Shown here: positions 35,193 to 47,677 of the stretch, piece by piece
How the letters are laid out: every line of letters starts with the position of its first letter
Position numbering within the stretch: the stretch's first letter is position 1
DNA from: Perkinsus olseni
Lineage: Eukaryota > Perkinsozoa > Perkinsida > Perkinsidae
Assembly: GCA_013115135.1 (NCBI GenBank)
Contig: JABANP010000025.1
Coordinates: 62,001-126,000, forward strand
Direction of reading: 5' to 3'
DNA length: 64,000 nucleotides
The notes under the pieces: generated by a model
Seen by the model: only the letters and a program-made list of their open reading frames with translations
Told to the model about the DNA's origin: nothing
Database searches by the model: none
Translations under genes and position numbers: made by a program

Positions 35193-38029
35193 TCAAATCA
35201 ATCGGCGTTTCAGTCGCGGTGCTCTGGGGTTCCTCAGGAGATTCTCAGGCCGGGGGCATTGTATCCGAGAGGTTCCGTTCTGATGGCCCAAGTTGAAGAT
35301 GTCGTGCATGTCGGCACCGGAATCGGCGTTACTGTTGAGACTGACCAGTTGATTGAGGAGCTCAGACATGTCGTACTCATCCGCACCCCAGTGTATCCAC
35401 GGAGACCTGCACGAGCGATGAAGAAACACCATAACAAGCTGTTCTCACTTGCTGACGATGTACGGCAATAAGGCTTTCTGGAACCCTTCTCTGAACCTCG
35501 TCGTAAGATCGTCGACGTTAATCTGACAGGAAAATAATAGCCGAGATTCTCGTCTTCAGGATGGCTCGGTCTTACCGTAATGCCAAACACTAGTTGCTCG
35601 GAAATCTTGAGACTCTGGTCCAGAGTGACGTCCTTGATCGCTATGTTCCGTACGTATGGCCACTCCTCATTGCACGACGCTGATATTATCAGACTCCAAC
35701 CAACCTGACAGAATGAATCGATGATAGCAAATCCACACGAGCCAGAGCTGCCAAGATTTTGGAACTACTGAATTGGAAGAACATGAATGGGAGCGTTCAC
35801 AAGAGAGAAGAGAAGTGCTGGTGCAGAACACCTGCACTGCGCGGAAACCCTCGATGAAAATTCCGTGCATGCTACGTAGGACTCGTAGAGAACTCCGCAG
35901 ACATCAACGCCAACCAAAACGCACTGTTGATCCCCACCGAGCGGCACCTGCTTCCAGGAGTAGACCTTGTCCCAAAGCGCCGAGCATATCGGCTTCTCTA
36001 ACTTCGTCCCATTGTTGCCATCTGCTGTATCATTGGTACTCCGGAAGAGGTTGTCGGGCGTTATACACTGCCCGATGTAGAGGGACATGCTCAGCTCATC
36101 AAACGAGCCAGCGATCGACATCTCCAACTCGCTTTCGCCAGGAACCACTAGACTGAGTCCCTCCACGCTAACGCTTCGAAGACCAGACAGCCACCGTGCT
36201 AAGACTTCCATTACGGCCGCTGAAAAAAATACGTCAGTCTCGCTTCGCCCGAACGGTAGCTGAGCTACTTACATTTGTCGTGATAGAGTGGGCCGACGTC
36301 TCTGCAGATGCCTGCTTGCGGGAGCTCTCCTGGGCACTGCCCCACCATATTCGGGAGGAAGTCCCGAAGGCCACTAGTAACCAGTGGAGCGTTCTCTTTC
36401 AGAGTCTCGTTCACACCAGCTAGGTCCAGACTGGCGTTGCCCGAGTTCACCCACCAGATGACAAAAAAGACGATCCACCCAATCGCCTTGAGCACGAAGA
36501 ACGGCAGCCCCAGCTTCTGTACGATTCGTACCAGCCCTCGACAGCAGCTACCGAGACGTCGCGACTTGGCAATGGTCACTGTGCTCGCTACCGAGTCCAC
36601 CCGAGACCGGAGTCGCTCTTCTGAGAAGGAGCTGCTCGAGTGGTCCCTCCTATGCTTGATAATGACGCCAGACTCCACACTAGCTCCCTCGCAGATGTCC
36701 TCGTCTATTTCGGCCATCTCGAGGAGGTCGTGCTGTGCTGTTCTGAGCATCGGTGGAAGGTCGTGCTTGGCCAACTCGAAGCCACTCATAGCCGCCATGA
36801 GGACACAGTAGAACCCCCAAGGAGCAACCGCTCGAAGGAGACTAAAGGCGTTGAAGACAAACAAGGTTATAAACAGGGCGAGGGCAAATACATCGAGCTG
36901 TGACCATTCCCACATCCACTGAGCCAAACTGCCCGCTCACTCGGCCGACCTGCTTGGGCAAGCACCCAGCCTTGAGCACTGCAACGGTCGTAATGTGGCA
37001 CATTGGCAAGCAGACGACGAAGAGCACCAGCAGCACCGTGGGGAGGAGATGGCCAGAATCCATCATACTGCGGCTCATGTCATGCAGTGATAGCGAGTTC
37101 TCCGCCACTACGATTTTTCTGCCGGAACAAAAATCTCACCGAGAGGATCGGCCAACCGAGGGCCCAGACGAAGCCGACCACGAACATTGATACCGTCATG
37201 TAGAGTAGGATCAAGTCTATTGTCGTGACTACCACTTCCGGGTCCTCCAGGTCCCGCCTAGGTCCTACAGGATTGGGGCGGTGCAAAGACGCTGTCGCTA
37301 CTGCTGTCTAGGAGCTGCGTGGCGGCTATACTCGCCATACAGTAGAGCGTGAAGTAGTAGAAGCCGCTACGGTAGTGGGCCTCAATGACGTTGTGATTGA
37401 GGAAGGCCATAGTGAGGACTCCGACAAAGACATCGACCATCTGGTACTTGCTCACTTGCCGTAGCACCCGTCGCAGGTCCAAGTACTGATGCTTTCGGAT
37501 ATGCACCAAGTGCCCTCGAGTTTCCGAGTACAACAGTACCAACAACTTTACAGCTGGCGTCACGAAGGAGAAGAAAATAATAAGTCCGGCCAGGCACCCA
37601 GTATCCAGCATCAAACAGATCGTGAACAGAATCGAGAGTGCTACGTACGAAGCTGGTCTCGGCGAGCGGCGACCTCGGACTCGCGGATGTAGGCGCCTCC
37701 GCACCTTCCGTCGCAGGAGGGTCGAGGATGTTGGAGTTGACCGGTATGATGGCTCCGTTGCCGCTAGACGAGAAGCTGTGCTGCTGGCCGCGAATCTCCA
37801 CTATTGGCAGCACCAGGCCCGGGATGAGGGCCGAGTACGCGAGGAGGAAGAGGGCTAGGGCGAGGGTTCGCCGAAGGGAGTACACGCGGGTGCCGATGGT
37901 CAAACCCATAACGCTGAGCAGGCAAGTCCAACAACAGAGCCGAAATCCCCCCCAGAGGTGATGGCACCGAACGCAACGCTGCACTTGTGTCCACAACAGA
38001 GTTGATAAAGTGGTCAATGATATCTGCAT
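35193..38029 (-). CDS. PqiA-like (paraquat-inducible protein A family) membrane protein, multi-exon
   Basis: Near the N-terminus is a Cys cluster (CVRCHHLWGGFRLCCWTC) in the position of the zinc-ribbon-like region of PqiA, then the first helix RRTLALALFLLAYSALIPGL. A central exon (37258-37704) has membrane helices and the family signature DLRRVLRQVSKYQMVDVFVG, LTMAFLNHN, FYYFTLYCMASIAATQLLD. The next exons repeat the unit, with TVLLVLFVVCLPMCHIT and WEWSQLDVFALALFITLFVF, APWGFYCVLMAAMSGFEL. A further helix, LPFFVLKAIGWIVFFVIWWV, precedes an extracytoplasmic-looking tail, with exons near 35400-35530 (NVDDLTTRFREGFQKALLPY, SPWIHWGADEYDMSELLNQL). Bacterial PqiA works with MCE proteins in envelope lipid transport; the role in a protist is unknown. 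The start at 38029 overlaps the upstream gene's end by 16 nt and may be wrong. Confidence 0.65.
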
Positions 38030-40790
38030 GCAGAAGCACTTCGACAGCTAGAATAGGAGCTCTCATAGCTGCTGGTGACGGTGAGGGTAGGGACTCGCTC
38101 GCTCTCGCTGCTGGTTACTGACACTGAAGGGGAGCGCGAGCGGCTTACGTAAGAGGAGGATACGCTGACACCATCACTCTGACTGGAGTACCCTGACGAG
38201 GCCGTCACCGATACGCTGTTACTCCGCGAGTCGCTACCACTAGAGGTTACTGTGATGGAACGCCTCCTAGAGCTCTGGCTCGAGGACCGCCCGCTGTATG
38301 TCGGCGAATATGCCCTCTTACTCGGCCTCGAGTAGCTTCCGCTGTCCGAGACCATAGTCCTCGAGCCCGTCTGGTAAGAGCTCCTCGACGGTGTGCTTCT
38401 CCTTGACGATGCACTTATCGAGCCTCCTCTGTAGCTGGGGTCAGAGAAGCTTGCCGGTATCGAAGCAGTGTTGGTCCTATACGTCCCAGTCTGCGATTCA
38501 TAGTTTGACTCACTAACTGTAACACCGCTCCGTGTTTCGGGCAGACTCGACCGGCTGGCTGATGAGATTGATTGGGGCCTTAGCCGCACGGCCTGTAGGG
38601 TACTCAGCCGCAGGGACTGAAGGACGCTTCACCACAGGTACAGGAAGCTCCTCAGCTGCTCGCGCATCGTCCCGGGTCGAGCTTCGCCGGCGCGGCTCCG
38701 CGCTCGATTTTCGACCGCTGACGACGAGGTCAGGCGTAGGCGTAGGTCTGCCTGTTGATAACGCAGTCGCTTTCATCATGTTCTTGGGCGCCTCCGCGCT
38801 TACCGAGGACCTCCGCGACCCTCGCACCAGCGGCCAAGACGCGAGGACCTCCCCCACGTCTTCAGTCAGGGAGCACTCGGACTGCCCCGACCTTCCCCAA
38901 TAAGTCCAATATAAGCCTCGGGCTCTCAGGCATTTTATCCCCGAGCTTTTGACGGTGTACTTCATGGCCGTTAACGTAGATCCCCAAGACACCAGTGTTC
39001 CGCTCCGCTACCACAGTGACCGAGTCTTCAATCCTCAAGTCCCTCGACCAGTCAGCTTTGAATACACTATCCGGCGGCACCCAGCTGCCGGCTACACAAA
39101 CACTAACTATGTCGTATCCAAGTAAGGTAGCCCCAGGGGCGTACATGGCTGCGGTACTGTTTACTCTTTCGGTGCTCTGGCCGCATACACCGAAGCCGGG
39201 CCCTATCGTCTCTGCGCTCTCCGCGAGTTTATCGGCTTCCAGCAGTCCCGATATCTCGCACTTCCACACTAGTCGGTCCCCGTCCATATACGGAGCCACC
39301 TCGCTAACAGCCCAGGATTGACCACCTTCTCCACTCGGATCAACACTGCGAACGACGTACCCATCGAAGCTCGCCTTCCTACCGTGTGAAGCAGCGGGTC
39401 CCACAGGGTGCGGTCAATCGCGGTTACATCGCCCTCACCGTCCAAATTCCTAGCTGCGGAGGCCGCAGACAAGGAGCCGGGAGACAAGGGAGCTGCTACA
39501 TCCGACTTCAACCCTCGGCGGGCCTCCAAAAGAGAGTTCGTCGCCTGCTGGCCCACTTCTTCCTCAAAGTTGGCCACACCCTCGTGCCCCTGTGCCTCCT
39601 CTGTAGCCTTCGCTGGTATAACGCTGACGCTATAACTGCCAGCAGGTTCCTCCCTTCTAGTAGCATTAAGAATAGCCTCTCGCCATTTCGCCATGAAGGG
39701 CGACTCCTGCTTTTCTCCTCAACTTCGGTTCTCTTCCCGCGGACCGATTCATCTTGGGCTACATCATCTACCTTCCGCGCAGGAGCTGGCTTAGATGCGA
39801 CGCTACGAGCAACCTTCAATATTCCTTTGCTGGCTTTCCTTCCTTGGGCCGACTCGTTTGGGGATGCCGAATCGACTTCTACTTCAGGCACTGATCTACG
39901 TACGAAACCTCGAGACACCGTGGGAGGATTTAACATCTTTTCCTGCGCGGGCCGACTCGTTAGGGGCTGGAGCATCCACCTTCACCGCAGCTGAGGGCCT
40001 CGGCGCGATGCCCCGTGATGCTGCCTGAGGGACCTTTCACGGTGGTTCGAGATGGCGCTTGAGCCTTTAAGGGCGATTGAGCAGCAATACGCTCGGGGGA
40101 AGGCGACCGAGCTCTCTCGAGGCCTCCGCCTTTTCCTGGGGCTCCCGATACTACCCGAGGGCGAGTAGGCCCTGGTCGGTACTGGTGAGGTCCACTCCCG
40201 CTGAGTCTCTCCAGGATGCCGTACGTCCATCCTAGCGCCTGTGAAAACCCTGCTTGAGAGGGACCCAGGACGATGAAGCTTCGACTTTGGATCTTCGAGG
40301 GCCGTGGCGAGACGGCGCACCATCTCAGTACTGCTACCAGCGTCGGTTGGACGGACCTCCAGTGATATCGATACCTCCCCAGCCCGATTTAGGTACCTAG
40401 AAGTCGACTTACCAGACCTGGCAAGACCAAAGGCTCACTTCGTGATGTAGAAGGCCTCCATTGGCACTTCGCCCGCCATTGACAAATGGCCCAGTACGAA
40501 ATCCTGAACCCTGAAGGGGGGAGGTACGGGCCGCCAAGGAACTCGTCGCTCACTTCTCGCGAGTGACGGTCTTCTCGAAGATGGACCGTATGGTAACAAC
40601 AACCTCGGCCTTGGAGCTCGATCTGGGTAATGAGCTCTGAGGTCTAGGGGTCCTCCCCTGTGATGATGACCGTCGTCGGGGCGATGGGGAGCTGTGGTTA
40701 GGCGGTGTCATCCACCTGCACGGCAGTGTCTCCTTCAAAGGACACAGAGCAAACCCGTACCTTTTCTGAGGTAGTCCAGCCGGCCGCCAT
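38014..40790 (-). CDS. Ser-rich protein with a SPRY-like beta domain
   Basis: Probable start at 40790 in a good context (CACCATGG; MAAGWTTSEKVRVCSVSFEG). Later exons: SKAEVVVTIRSIFEKTV, VQDFVLGHLSMAGEVPMEAF, EVRPTDAGSSTEMVRRLATA. A charged region (about 39500-39970) follows, then a beta-rich domain at 38862-39404 (LVWKCEISGLLEAD, VNSTAAMYAPGATLLGYDIV, LRIEDSVTVVAERNTGVLGI, YVNGHEVHRQKLG). That layout resembles SPRY or neuralized-type ligand domains. The C-terminus (38014-38560) is a long Ser/Arg-rich tail (SSYVSRSRSPSVSVTSSESE) like those of RS proteins. Reading frames change near 39700 and 39400 by -1 (or +2); short introns or indels could explain this. Function unknown. Confidence 0.5.
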
Positions 40791-41150
40791 GGTGGGGATG
40801 ACGAACCGGAGACGTGGCCCGCCTCGGGGACGGGGCGAAGCTAATACAAGGACCCTTACTGAGTGACCTCAGCCCTATGGTTCCGCCCAGCCGACCCTTA
40901 CTACTTGAACACATTCCGGCCAGCCTGTGGCAAGCTTCGCCCACGACGTCGGCCATCAGCCAGCATAGAGGAGAAGACAGAGGAGGCAAACTAACAACCG
41001 GGGAGAGCGGATGATTCGGTAACATCTCCCGCTTGAACCTGGCTCCATCAAATTTGTTAGCTCTTGCGTTCTTGCAACCACTTGCATTTCCTCAATTCTG
41101 CGATCTCTACCGCGCCATTCCCATTCTCTTCGTCCACTTCCTTTTCCTCA

Positions 41151-43116
41151 ATGTCCGATAATGAAATCACGGTAGAGGCTTCCGAGTCCTCTACTGCGGC
41201 CCCTGCTGCCCCCAATGATGCTTACGAGGCTTTCATAGAGCAGTTCATAACTCCAGAGGAGGAAGAGATGAACAAGGAAAGGGTAGTAGTGCAGGGAGGA
41301 TATCACCAGACGCTCATGGGTCGCTCCGTGGAATGATCGCGTGGCCAGCGCAATGGCCGCTAGCCGCAATGTTCGCATGGCCGGGGTCGTCGAAGTATAG
41401 TGATTTATGAAAGCTGCTTCTTTGCTGGGAACTAGGCTGGGTATCCTTTCAGGCGGGCAAAGAACAAGTCCATGCGGGACCTTCTACGGAGGCCTCGAGA
41501 AAAGAAGGCCGCCGCAGAGGCTGGTACTGTCGGCGAGGAGGGCGATAATTTCATGAGCGTCTCTACCTCCTCCAACACCGTTCCTGAGGCCTTCGAGGGA
41601 ATCGTTGCTAGCTCGAGGCCGGCAGCGGCGATGTCGCAGGCCCCTCCGTGGTGGCCCAAGGGAGGGTACGATCCGCATCTGCCGATGCATCTCATGCTAC
41701 ACGAAGAGCTGGTCGACTATACCAAATGGGTGGCCCTTAACGACGATGAAGTTAATGCGAGAGAGGAGTTCATAGCGAGAATCAATGGGGCTTGCAAGGA
41801 CCTCTGGCCAGAATGCGAACTCAAAGTCTTTGGCAGTTTCCTCTCCGGTCTGAGCCTGCCTTGCGGTGACATCGACCTCTCCCTGCAGAACGTACCTGTT
41901 GGAGCGGTGGAAGCGGTTCGGATGCTCTCTGATAAGCTACTCAGTCAGGGCCAACTGAAGGAGCTGGAGCTTCGCGAGACTGCTCGAGTGCCGATAGTAA
42001 AGCTCGTGGACGTGCTGCCGCCCTACGTTGAAGTCGATGTTTCTGTGCATGACAACTCCTCTGGGGAGCCAGACTCCTCTGACACCACTAAATTCGTTAT
42101 GCGGGAGGGTGTGAACAAGTACCCGGCCTTCAAGCCCTTGATGATCTTCCTCAAAGACGTACCTAGCTGCGAGGAAGCTCAACCTCACTTTCACTGGTGG
42201 CGTCGGCAGTTACCTGGCTGCTTGTCTGGTTATCGCCTTCCTGCAGCAGCATCCAACTTCCTTCGGCTACTCTCATTCAGCTGAGGGGAACGAGAGCTTG
42301 GGACACCTCTTGGTGGACATGCTGCAGTGGCTCGGTCGTGATTTCCGCTGTGATATATATGGCCTCTCAGTGACCAATGGTGGCAGGATGTTCAGCAAGG
42401 CGGAGCGACGCTTCGATGTCGTTAACAAGAGGAATCACAGTAATGACATCATTTGCATGGAGAGCCCTCTGGAGCCCTCATCGGACATCGGCAATAAGTG
42501 TTTCCAGTGGAGGACAGTACGAGCGTCTCTCTTCCACGCATCGATGACTCTGTGCGATTATGTTCACCATTGGGACCAGAACCGAGGGCGCAGTCTGATA
42601 CAACCCATGGTGATGGGTCGAGGCTCTGCAGAGGTGGAGGCGATCTTCGAGCGCTACCACGGCGAAGGGCGAGACGTGAAGATATCTGGAGAGAAGCCAA
42701 TGTCGAAGCCCGTGCGTATCGAGTTGGATCGTAGCGATACTTCCAGCTCTCTCGAGAAGCAAGTCGAGAGTATAGAACATTATACGCCGGCAACGTCCGA
42801 GCCTCGATCGCGCGCAGATGCTTCGAGACCCGTCCATCCTCTTCGCGCAGTCCCCTCATTGCCACAGCGGCAACAGGCGTCGGCCCACATACCTAGACCG
42901 CTGGAGCCGGCAGGTCGCATGTATGAGCGGGCGAGCGGTCCTAGGTACCAGCGCAGCGAACCTTACAGTAAGTACCAGTACCAGCCGAGAGGAGGTTGGG
43001 ACGACAGGCAGCAGGCATCGGGACCCATAAGAGACGCTCGTCCGCGAAATACGTTCGACGTTGCGCCCCGCGTCGAGCAGTCCCTCCACCACTACAAGGG
43101 AGACTCCCGGCCGTGA
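41151..43116 (+). CDS. TRF4/TRF5-type non-canonical poly(A) polymerase, with a +1 frame break
   Basis: First exon starts at 41151 (MSDNEITVEASESSTAAPAA). The catalytic exon (about 41455 on) has LMLHEELVDYTKWVALNDDE, then the nucleotidyltransferase core FGSFLSGLSLPCGDIDLSLQ (helical-turn G-S and the DxD aspartates), then VPIVKLVDVLPPYVEVDVSV with the third aspartate. The PAP-associated part follows: KPLMIFLK, LNLTFTGGVGSYLAACLVIA, FLQQHPTSFGYS, GHLLVDMLQWLGRDF, then FQWRTVRASLFHASMTLCDY and an RGG/Ser-rich tail. TRF4 enzymes tag nuclear RNAs with short oligo(A) for exosome decay (TRAMP). Between FLK and TYLAARKL one extra base (near 42156) puts the conserved continuation in the +1 frame. Without correction the protein ends at about 42282, inside the conserved domain. 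Confidence 0.85.
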
Positions 43117-43284
43117 GGATTGAGGGAGAAGTGAGACGATCCCCCTTTCGACGAGGATCGGCTTTCCGTTGCAGTACATTGTAGTCTATTACCGAGTAAT
43201 CATATCATTGAACAACCGTATACCCTCCACCCGCACATTGGTCTGAGTTTGTCAATCTGAGGCTCGCCTGTAGTGGAGAAGTTA

Positions 43285-46200
43285 ATGGAGAGCAGCAGTC
43301 AATCATTCCAACACACCACAGCGAGCGACCACCACAGTGGCTTTCGAGAGGAGGATCGCAGCCGTGTGAAAGTGGCCGTCAGGCTGCGGCCTTTGCTCCA
43401 CAGTGAGATCTCGAAAGGTAACAGTTCACTGTAGCGGTCTGGTATGGCTGACACTCCATTCCTGAATAACCCGCAAGCCCCCCCCAAGGAGGGCTAGCAG
43501 TTGTTGAGGATAGCCGGCCTGTATCACAGTATCGTTATTTTCAGGCGTCACAGCAGCATCGTGGCGGACCTCAGCCACTTCGATATCCCTGCCTATGACC
43601 GAGTGGCGTGGTGCATCACAACGAGGTGGTCAGCCGTCGCCCGAGGGCTTCCCACCGGCAACTCCGAGTCCTATCAGACGGACGAACCATCAGCGAGAGG
43701 AGCCCACGAAATATGAGGTCACGGTCGATCATGTCTTCAACCTAGAGCCCACTGAGGAGGTCTACGCCGCCGTCTTCAAGGAGACGGTCTCGAGCTTGAA
43801 AAGCGGCGTCAACGGAGCTCTGCTAGCCTATGGCCAGACGGGCTCAGGGAAGACCTACTCCATGTTCGGCTCCCGAATGGATGGCCGAAGGACGAAGGGC
43901 ATCGTCCACTTCGCAGCGGAAGATATCTTCGCGTTCATCGAAGCCGACCCGAGTATAGAGTACCTGGTGCGGATGTCTTACCTGGAAGTCTACAACGAGA
44001 GGGTTAATGATCTTCTGCGACCCTTCTCCCCGGGCAGTCGCAATCTTCCAGTCCGCGAGAACATGAAAGGATCGCCTGGTGAGTTCTACGTGGAGGGTCT
44101 AAAGGAGAAGATAGTTCGCAGCAGTAGTGAGATCATTTCGGCACTCGAAAGGGCAGAGGATCGACGCCGAGCGGTCGCAAGCTCTCAGTTTAACGAGATT
44201 TCCAGCCGCAGCCACGGCATGTGCTTCATCAAGGTCGAGAGCCACAACCCGAGCGAAGATGAGCTCACTCGTGTGGGGGTGTTGTGCATCGTCGATCTCG
44301 CTGGCAGCGAGAGGGCTGATGACATCACCAACAGACTCGAGACCTGCAGTATAAACAAGAGCCTCTTCTTCTTGAGGGAGACCATCAACCGACTTTCCTC
44401 CTGGAGCCTTGGTAAGTCCGCCCACCCAGCGCCGCATATATCCTGGAGAGATAGCAAACTAACGCAACTGTTAGTGCCATTCCTATCACCATTGGCAGGA
44501 GCGAGATCGGCGATACTCGTCACGCTGCACCCTGGCTCACAGAGGTCAGTGATTGAGCACTCAGTGTCCTCACTGCGCTTTGCAACTAGAGCGGCTACTG
44601 TGGCTGTGTCGGCAAAGCCGATGGTGCACTACGTCTCGGCAGAGCACAGCATGATTGCCAAGCAGCGAGAAATGATCAGTACCTTTGCGAGCTCAGATAG
44701 AGAAGTTGAAGTCGGTGTCTCCGGACAGGAAGACCAGTCCCCGGGCTGGAGTTAATTACGTGTCCGACAACCGCGATTTGGACGCCATAGTTCTCCGTCT
44801 GCACCAGGCAGCTACCAATCTCAAGCGTCGCCAGGCAGCATTGGTTGCCACAGCAGAGCACCTCTTGGCGAGAATGGACCAGGAGGGTGATGGTGAGGGC
44901 GATAGCCGCGAGGAAGAGTTCTCACATGACGAGGGGTCTACTTGCGCAGTGTGCAACACTCGACGGAAGCTTCTCACTGCAGCTCGGCGGACGATGTGGC
45001 GAGGCACCCCGGCAGAGAAGTCGTGCGGACCCCCGAAAGGGAATGACGTCAGTCAGCTCATCTCAGCTATAGACTTCCAGAACGGCCGCTTCGATAGCCC
45101 TAGCGAGACAACGGCTGATGCTTCGGACGACTCGGGCATGACAGCCGCTATTTCTGAGACCGCGTCTCAGACGTCCGAACGCCTCTCAGCCAACAAGGAG
45201 GCTCGAAGTGGCCGTTCTTAGACAGCAACTCAGGGAAGCGAGGAAAGAAGCTGCTAAGGCGAAGAAGGAGATCGAACGCCTCCAGGACCAGGCCAAGGCG
45301 GAGGCACTGCTGAGGAGCCCCGCCCCCGCACAGCAATCGCCGAAGCGTGAGCATCCCACAGGCGTCGGAGCCATCCGTGTGCCTGTTCTGAAAGTGGGGA
45401 GAGATGCCCCCTGCAGGATCGCCATGAATTGACTTGCGCACTAGTGTGCCCGCTTGTTATGAAAAGGAGATAGTTCCGAGTTCGGGCGTAGTTCGGTGAT
45501 ACTCCTTGTTCGTCTCCGCCGATGAAGTTTGGAATTTTTTCATCGCTATGCTCTCACCTCGCAGTGTCTCGAGAGAGATCTACGCGAAACAGATGCGAGG
45601 CAGTGGCCTTCTAGGTAACAGTGAGGATCTCCAAAAGCCTTCAATGACCAGCAGTAACCCAGATAGCCCTCCGCCCCTCCCAAAGTGAGTCTGGGTCGGC
45701 CGCCGTCCGCCCTAGTAATGTGAGCAGGTACGAGGGTCAGCCGGCGGAAGCCACCAAGGGACCTCCCGGCTGTAGTCAAGTATCGAGCACTGATTCGGCC
45801 TCCTTCTGCTAACGTGGGGGATACTCGCGTGCCGGTCCCCGCTCCTTCACCTTTCAAGAAGCTTATCCTACCGGAAGGGGCTCCAGGAGAGCCTCAACGG
45901 ACAGGCAGGAGCCATGTCGGCCCCTACAGCGCTCGGCTGGAGTTCGAGAAAATCCGGAAGCTCATGAAACCTCTGCGGGTATCAGTGAAAAATCTGTCAA
46001 ACATTGGCGAAGGCCGCAGCTCTCCGGCGAGACCATCACGAAGAATGCTGGTTCATCCTCAAGAGTCCACGACCCTATCCCAAATGGGCCTGTCCCCTAG
46101 AGGAGGGCGTCTACGTGGCGAGCAGGCAATCGGCATCGCCAATCGGGCCAGAGTGTCGCATGTCATCAACCCAACCGATTCAAGGATCGTCCAAAGCCTC

Positions 46201-46650
46201 CGAACTCCAGTGGGAGGACCCGAGGCCTGGATGAACGCTCAGAGGGTACGAGCGTCCCACATCTTCAACGACACGGGAGAAACCGAGTCTACTGACGGGA
46301 GAGGAAAGCGCCTGTCAGAAAGCTATACCAACGGTGTGCTCGGAAGTAGCCGAGGCATGGCCAGCGCGCTGGCTGGGGGACAAGGCGGGAGTGGCATTCT
46401 AGTCCGTCCACCTTCACCCAAGCGCAGGATCGGCAAGCGAATGGTTCGAGCACCTCTAGGCCTGGGCCAGGTCAGGGTGGTGCAGCCGATTGTCCCTTTG
46501 CGAAGTAAAGACTTGGCGGAGCACAACCGACGCACCAGCACACCGCGTGTTATCAGTGGCCCTTCGAAGCGAGAGTCCTGGACTTGGTCGATGAAGCCTC
46601 CGCCTTCTAGGCCTATTTTAATTACCAAAGGTACAGTAGCGGGCGGATAG
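43285..46650 (+). CDS. Kinesin with N-terminal motor domain, multi-exon, with frame breaks
   Basis: Start at 43285 (MESSSQSFQHTTASDHHSGF), exon ending VKVAVRLRPLLHSEISK before GTAACAG. The motor exon (about 43545-44690) has DHVFNLEPTEEVYAAVFKET, the P-loop GALLAYGQTGSGKTYSM, EVYNERVNDLL, switch I NEISSRSH, switch II VDLAGSER and HISWRDSKLTQLLVPFL. A neck and coiled coil follow (LRAQIEKLKS, VLRLHQAATNLKRRQAALVA, then VLRQQLREARKEAAKAKKEI). The basic tail (about 45730-46650) includes ALIRPPSANVGDTRVPVPAP and ends GTVAGG. The conserved path changes frame by +1 near 44684 and again near 45216-45222. The subfamily is not clear; the order motor, neck, tail means plus-end type by architecture. It drives microtubule-based transport or spindle work. 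Confidence 0.85.
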
Positions 46651-46943
46651 ACAATTGTCTATATGCCGCCTTGTTAACCCACCGCATGCTCTGATGTGCT
46701 GTTCAATACACTAATTCTGACTGTCTCGTTTTATGGGAGTGACACGACAATCCTCCGTCGCGATACACCTTGCAGCGAGGGTCTTGATAATCAAACTCGG
46801 TTGTGACTTCCTTGAAGTTTCTACTAAGGTTTATAACGGATACGATTTAGCAGCTCAGCTCGGGGCCTGAATACCCCAGACAGATAGACACAATCAATAC
46901 GGGAACTTCGGGCAAAGCTGCCATGAACACAAAAACTGCCGTC

Positions 46944-47677
46944 TCACTCGGCGAACTTGATACACTTGGTTTCTCTGTGTATATCGTGGCAACGTTTGGA
47001 ACAGTACAACATACCACAGCGAGCACACTGATACTTGGCCAAGAAGAGGCAAACGCTGCAAATCTTGGCCGATGGATACCGAGACTCGCCAACCTCGCAG
47101 GCCTCGAACGTATTCACGAGGTTCGCTGAAATGAGACCTCGTACCGAGTTGGACACATTCGCCGATCTTACGGTTTTTCTCAGCCTCCGCCCGGTCTTCG
47201 ACAAGGATCATCTCGAGCGTCTTCCGTTCACGCTTCGTCCCAATGACGGATTGCTCTGACAGGGCGGAATACTGAGCCCGCAGAAAGAAACGTCCACATG
47301 ATGGGCTGCTCAACGAGCTATCATGGGGCAATCGATGCACGAGATCCTCTCGGCACCAGGAACTGGTCATCAGACGTCCACGCTGATTGGGGTATATTTA
47401 CTTGTCGACGGTGAAGTGAGATCCGCCCTCACCAGTTGCGTCAGCCTTCCGAGATCTTCTACGTCGATGAGAACCATTCCCGGACGGAGTCGCATCACTA
47501 TCATCACTCGGCTCCCAGACATCGTCCGCGGCGTCGAATGTGTCAACTGCCCCTGATGCCTGATCACGCTCCAGTGCTAGTAGACGAGCCTCAGCAACCT
47601 GCAGGAGTCGGTTTGGCGAAGCAGCTATGGTTCGATCGACACACCTGATGCCTCGTTTCATCGTCAACTCGTTTCAT
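46944..47677 (-). CDS. ZNHIT1: ZNHIT1/VPS71-like HIT zinc finger protein (SWR1/SRCAP complex subunit)
   Basis: Start at 47677 (MKRVDDETRHQ), then after an intron ending CTGCAG: VAEARLLALERDQASGAVDT, DDVWEPSDDSDATPSGNG, and a basic run HRRRRSRKAD. Next exon: IGTKRERKTLEMILVEDRAE, AEKNRK. The last exon has the HIT zinc finger ICSVCLFLAKYQCARCGMLY then CSKRCHDIHRETKCIKF (Cys/Cys, Cys/Cys, Cys/Cys, His/Cys ligands), stop at 46944. This order (helical start, acidic-basic linker, C-terminal HIT finger ending ETRCxKF-like) matches ZNHIT1/VPS71. That protein belongs to the remodeller that deposits histone variant H2A.Z. Confidence 0.8.
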
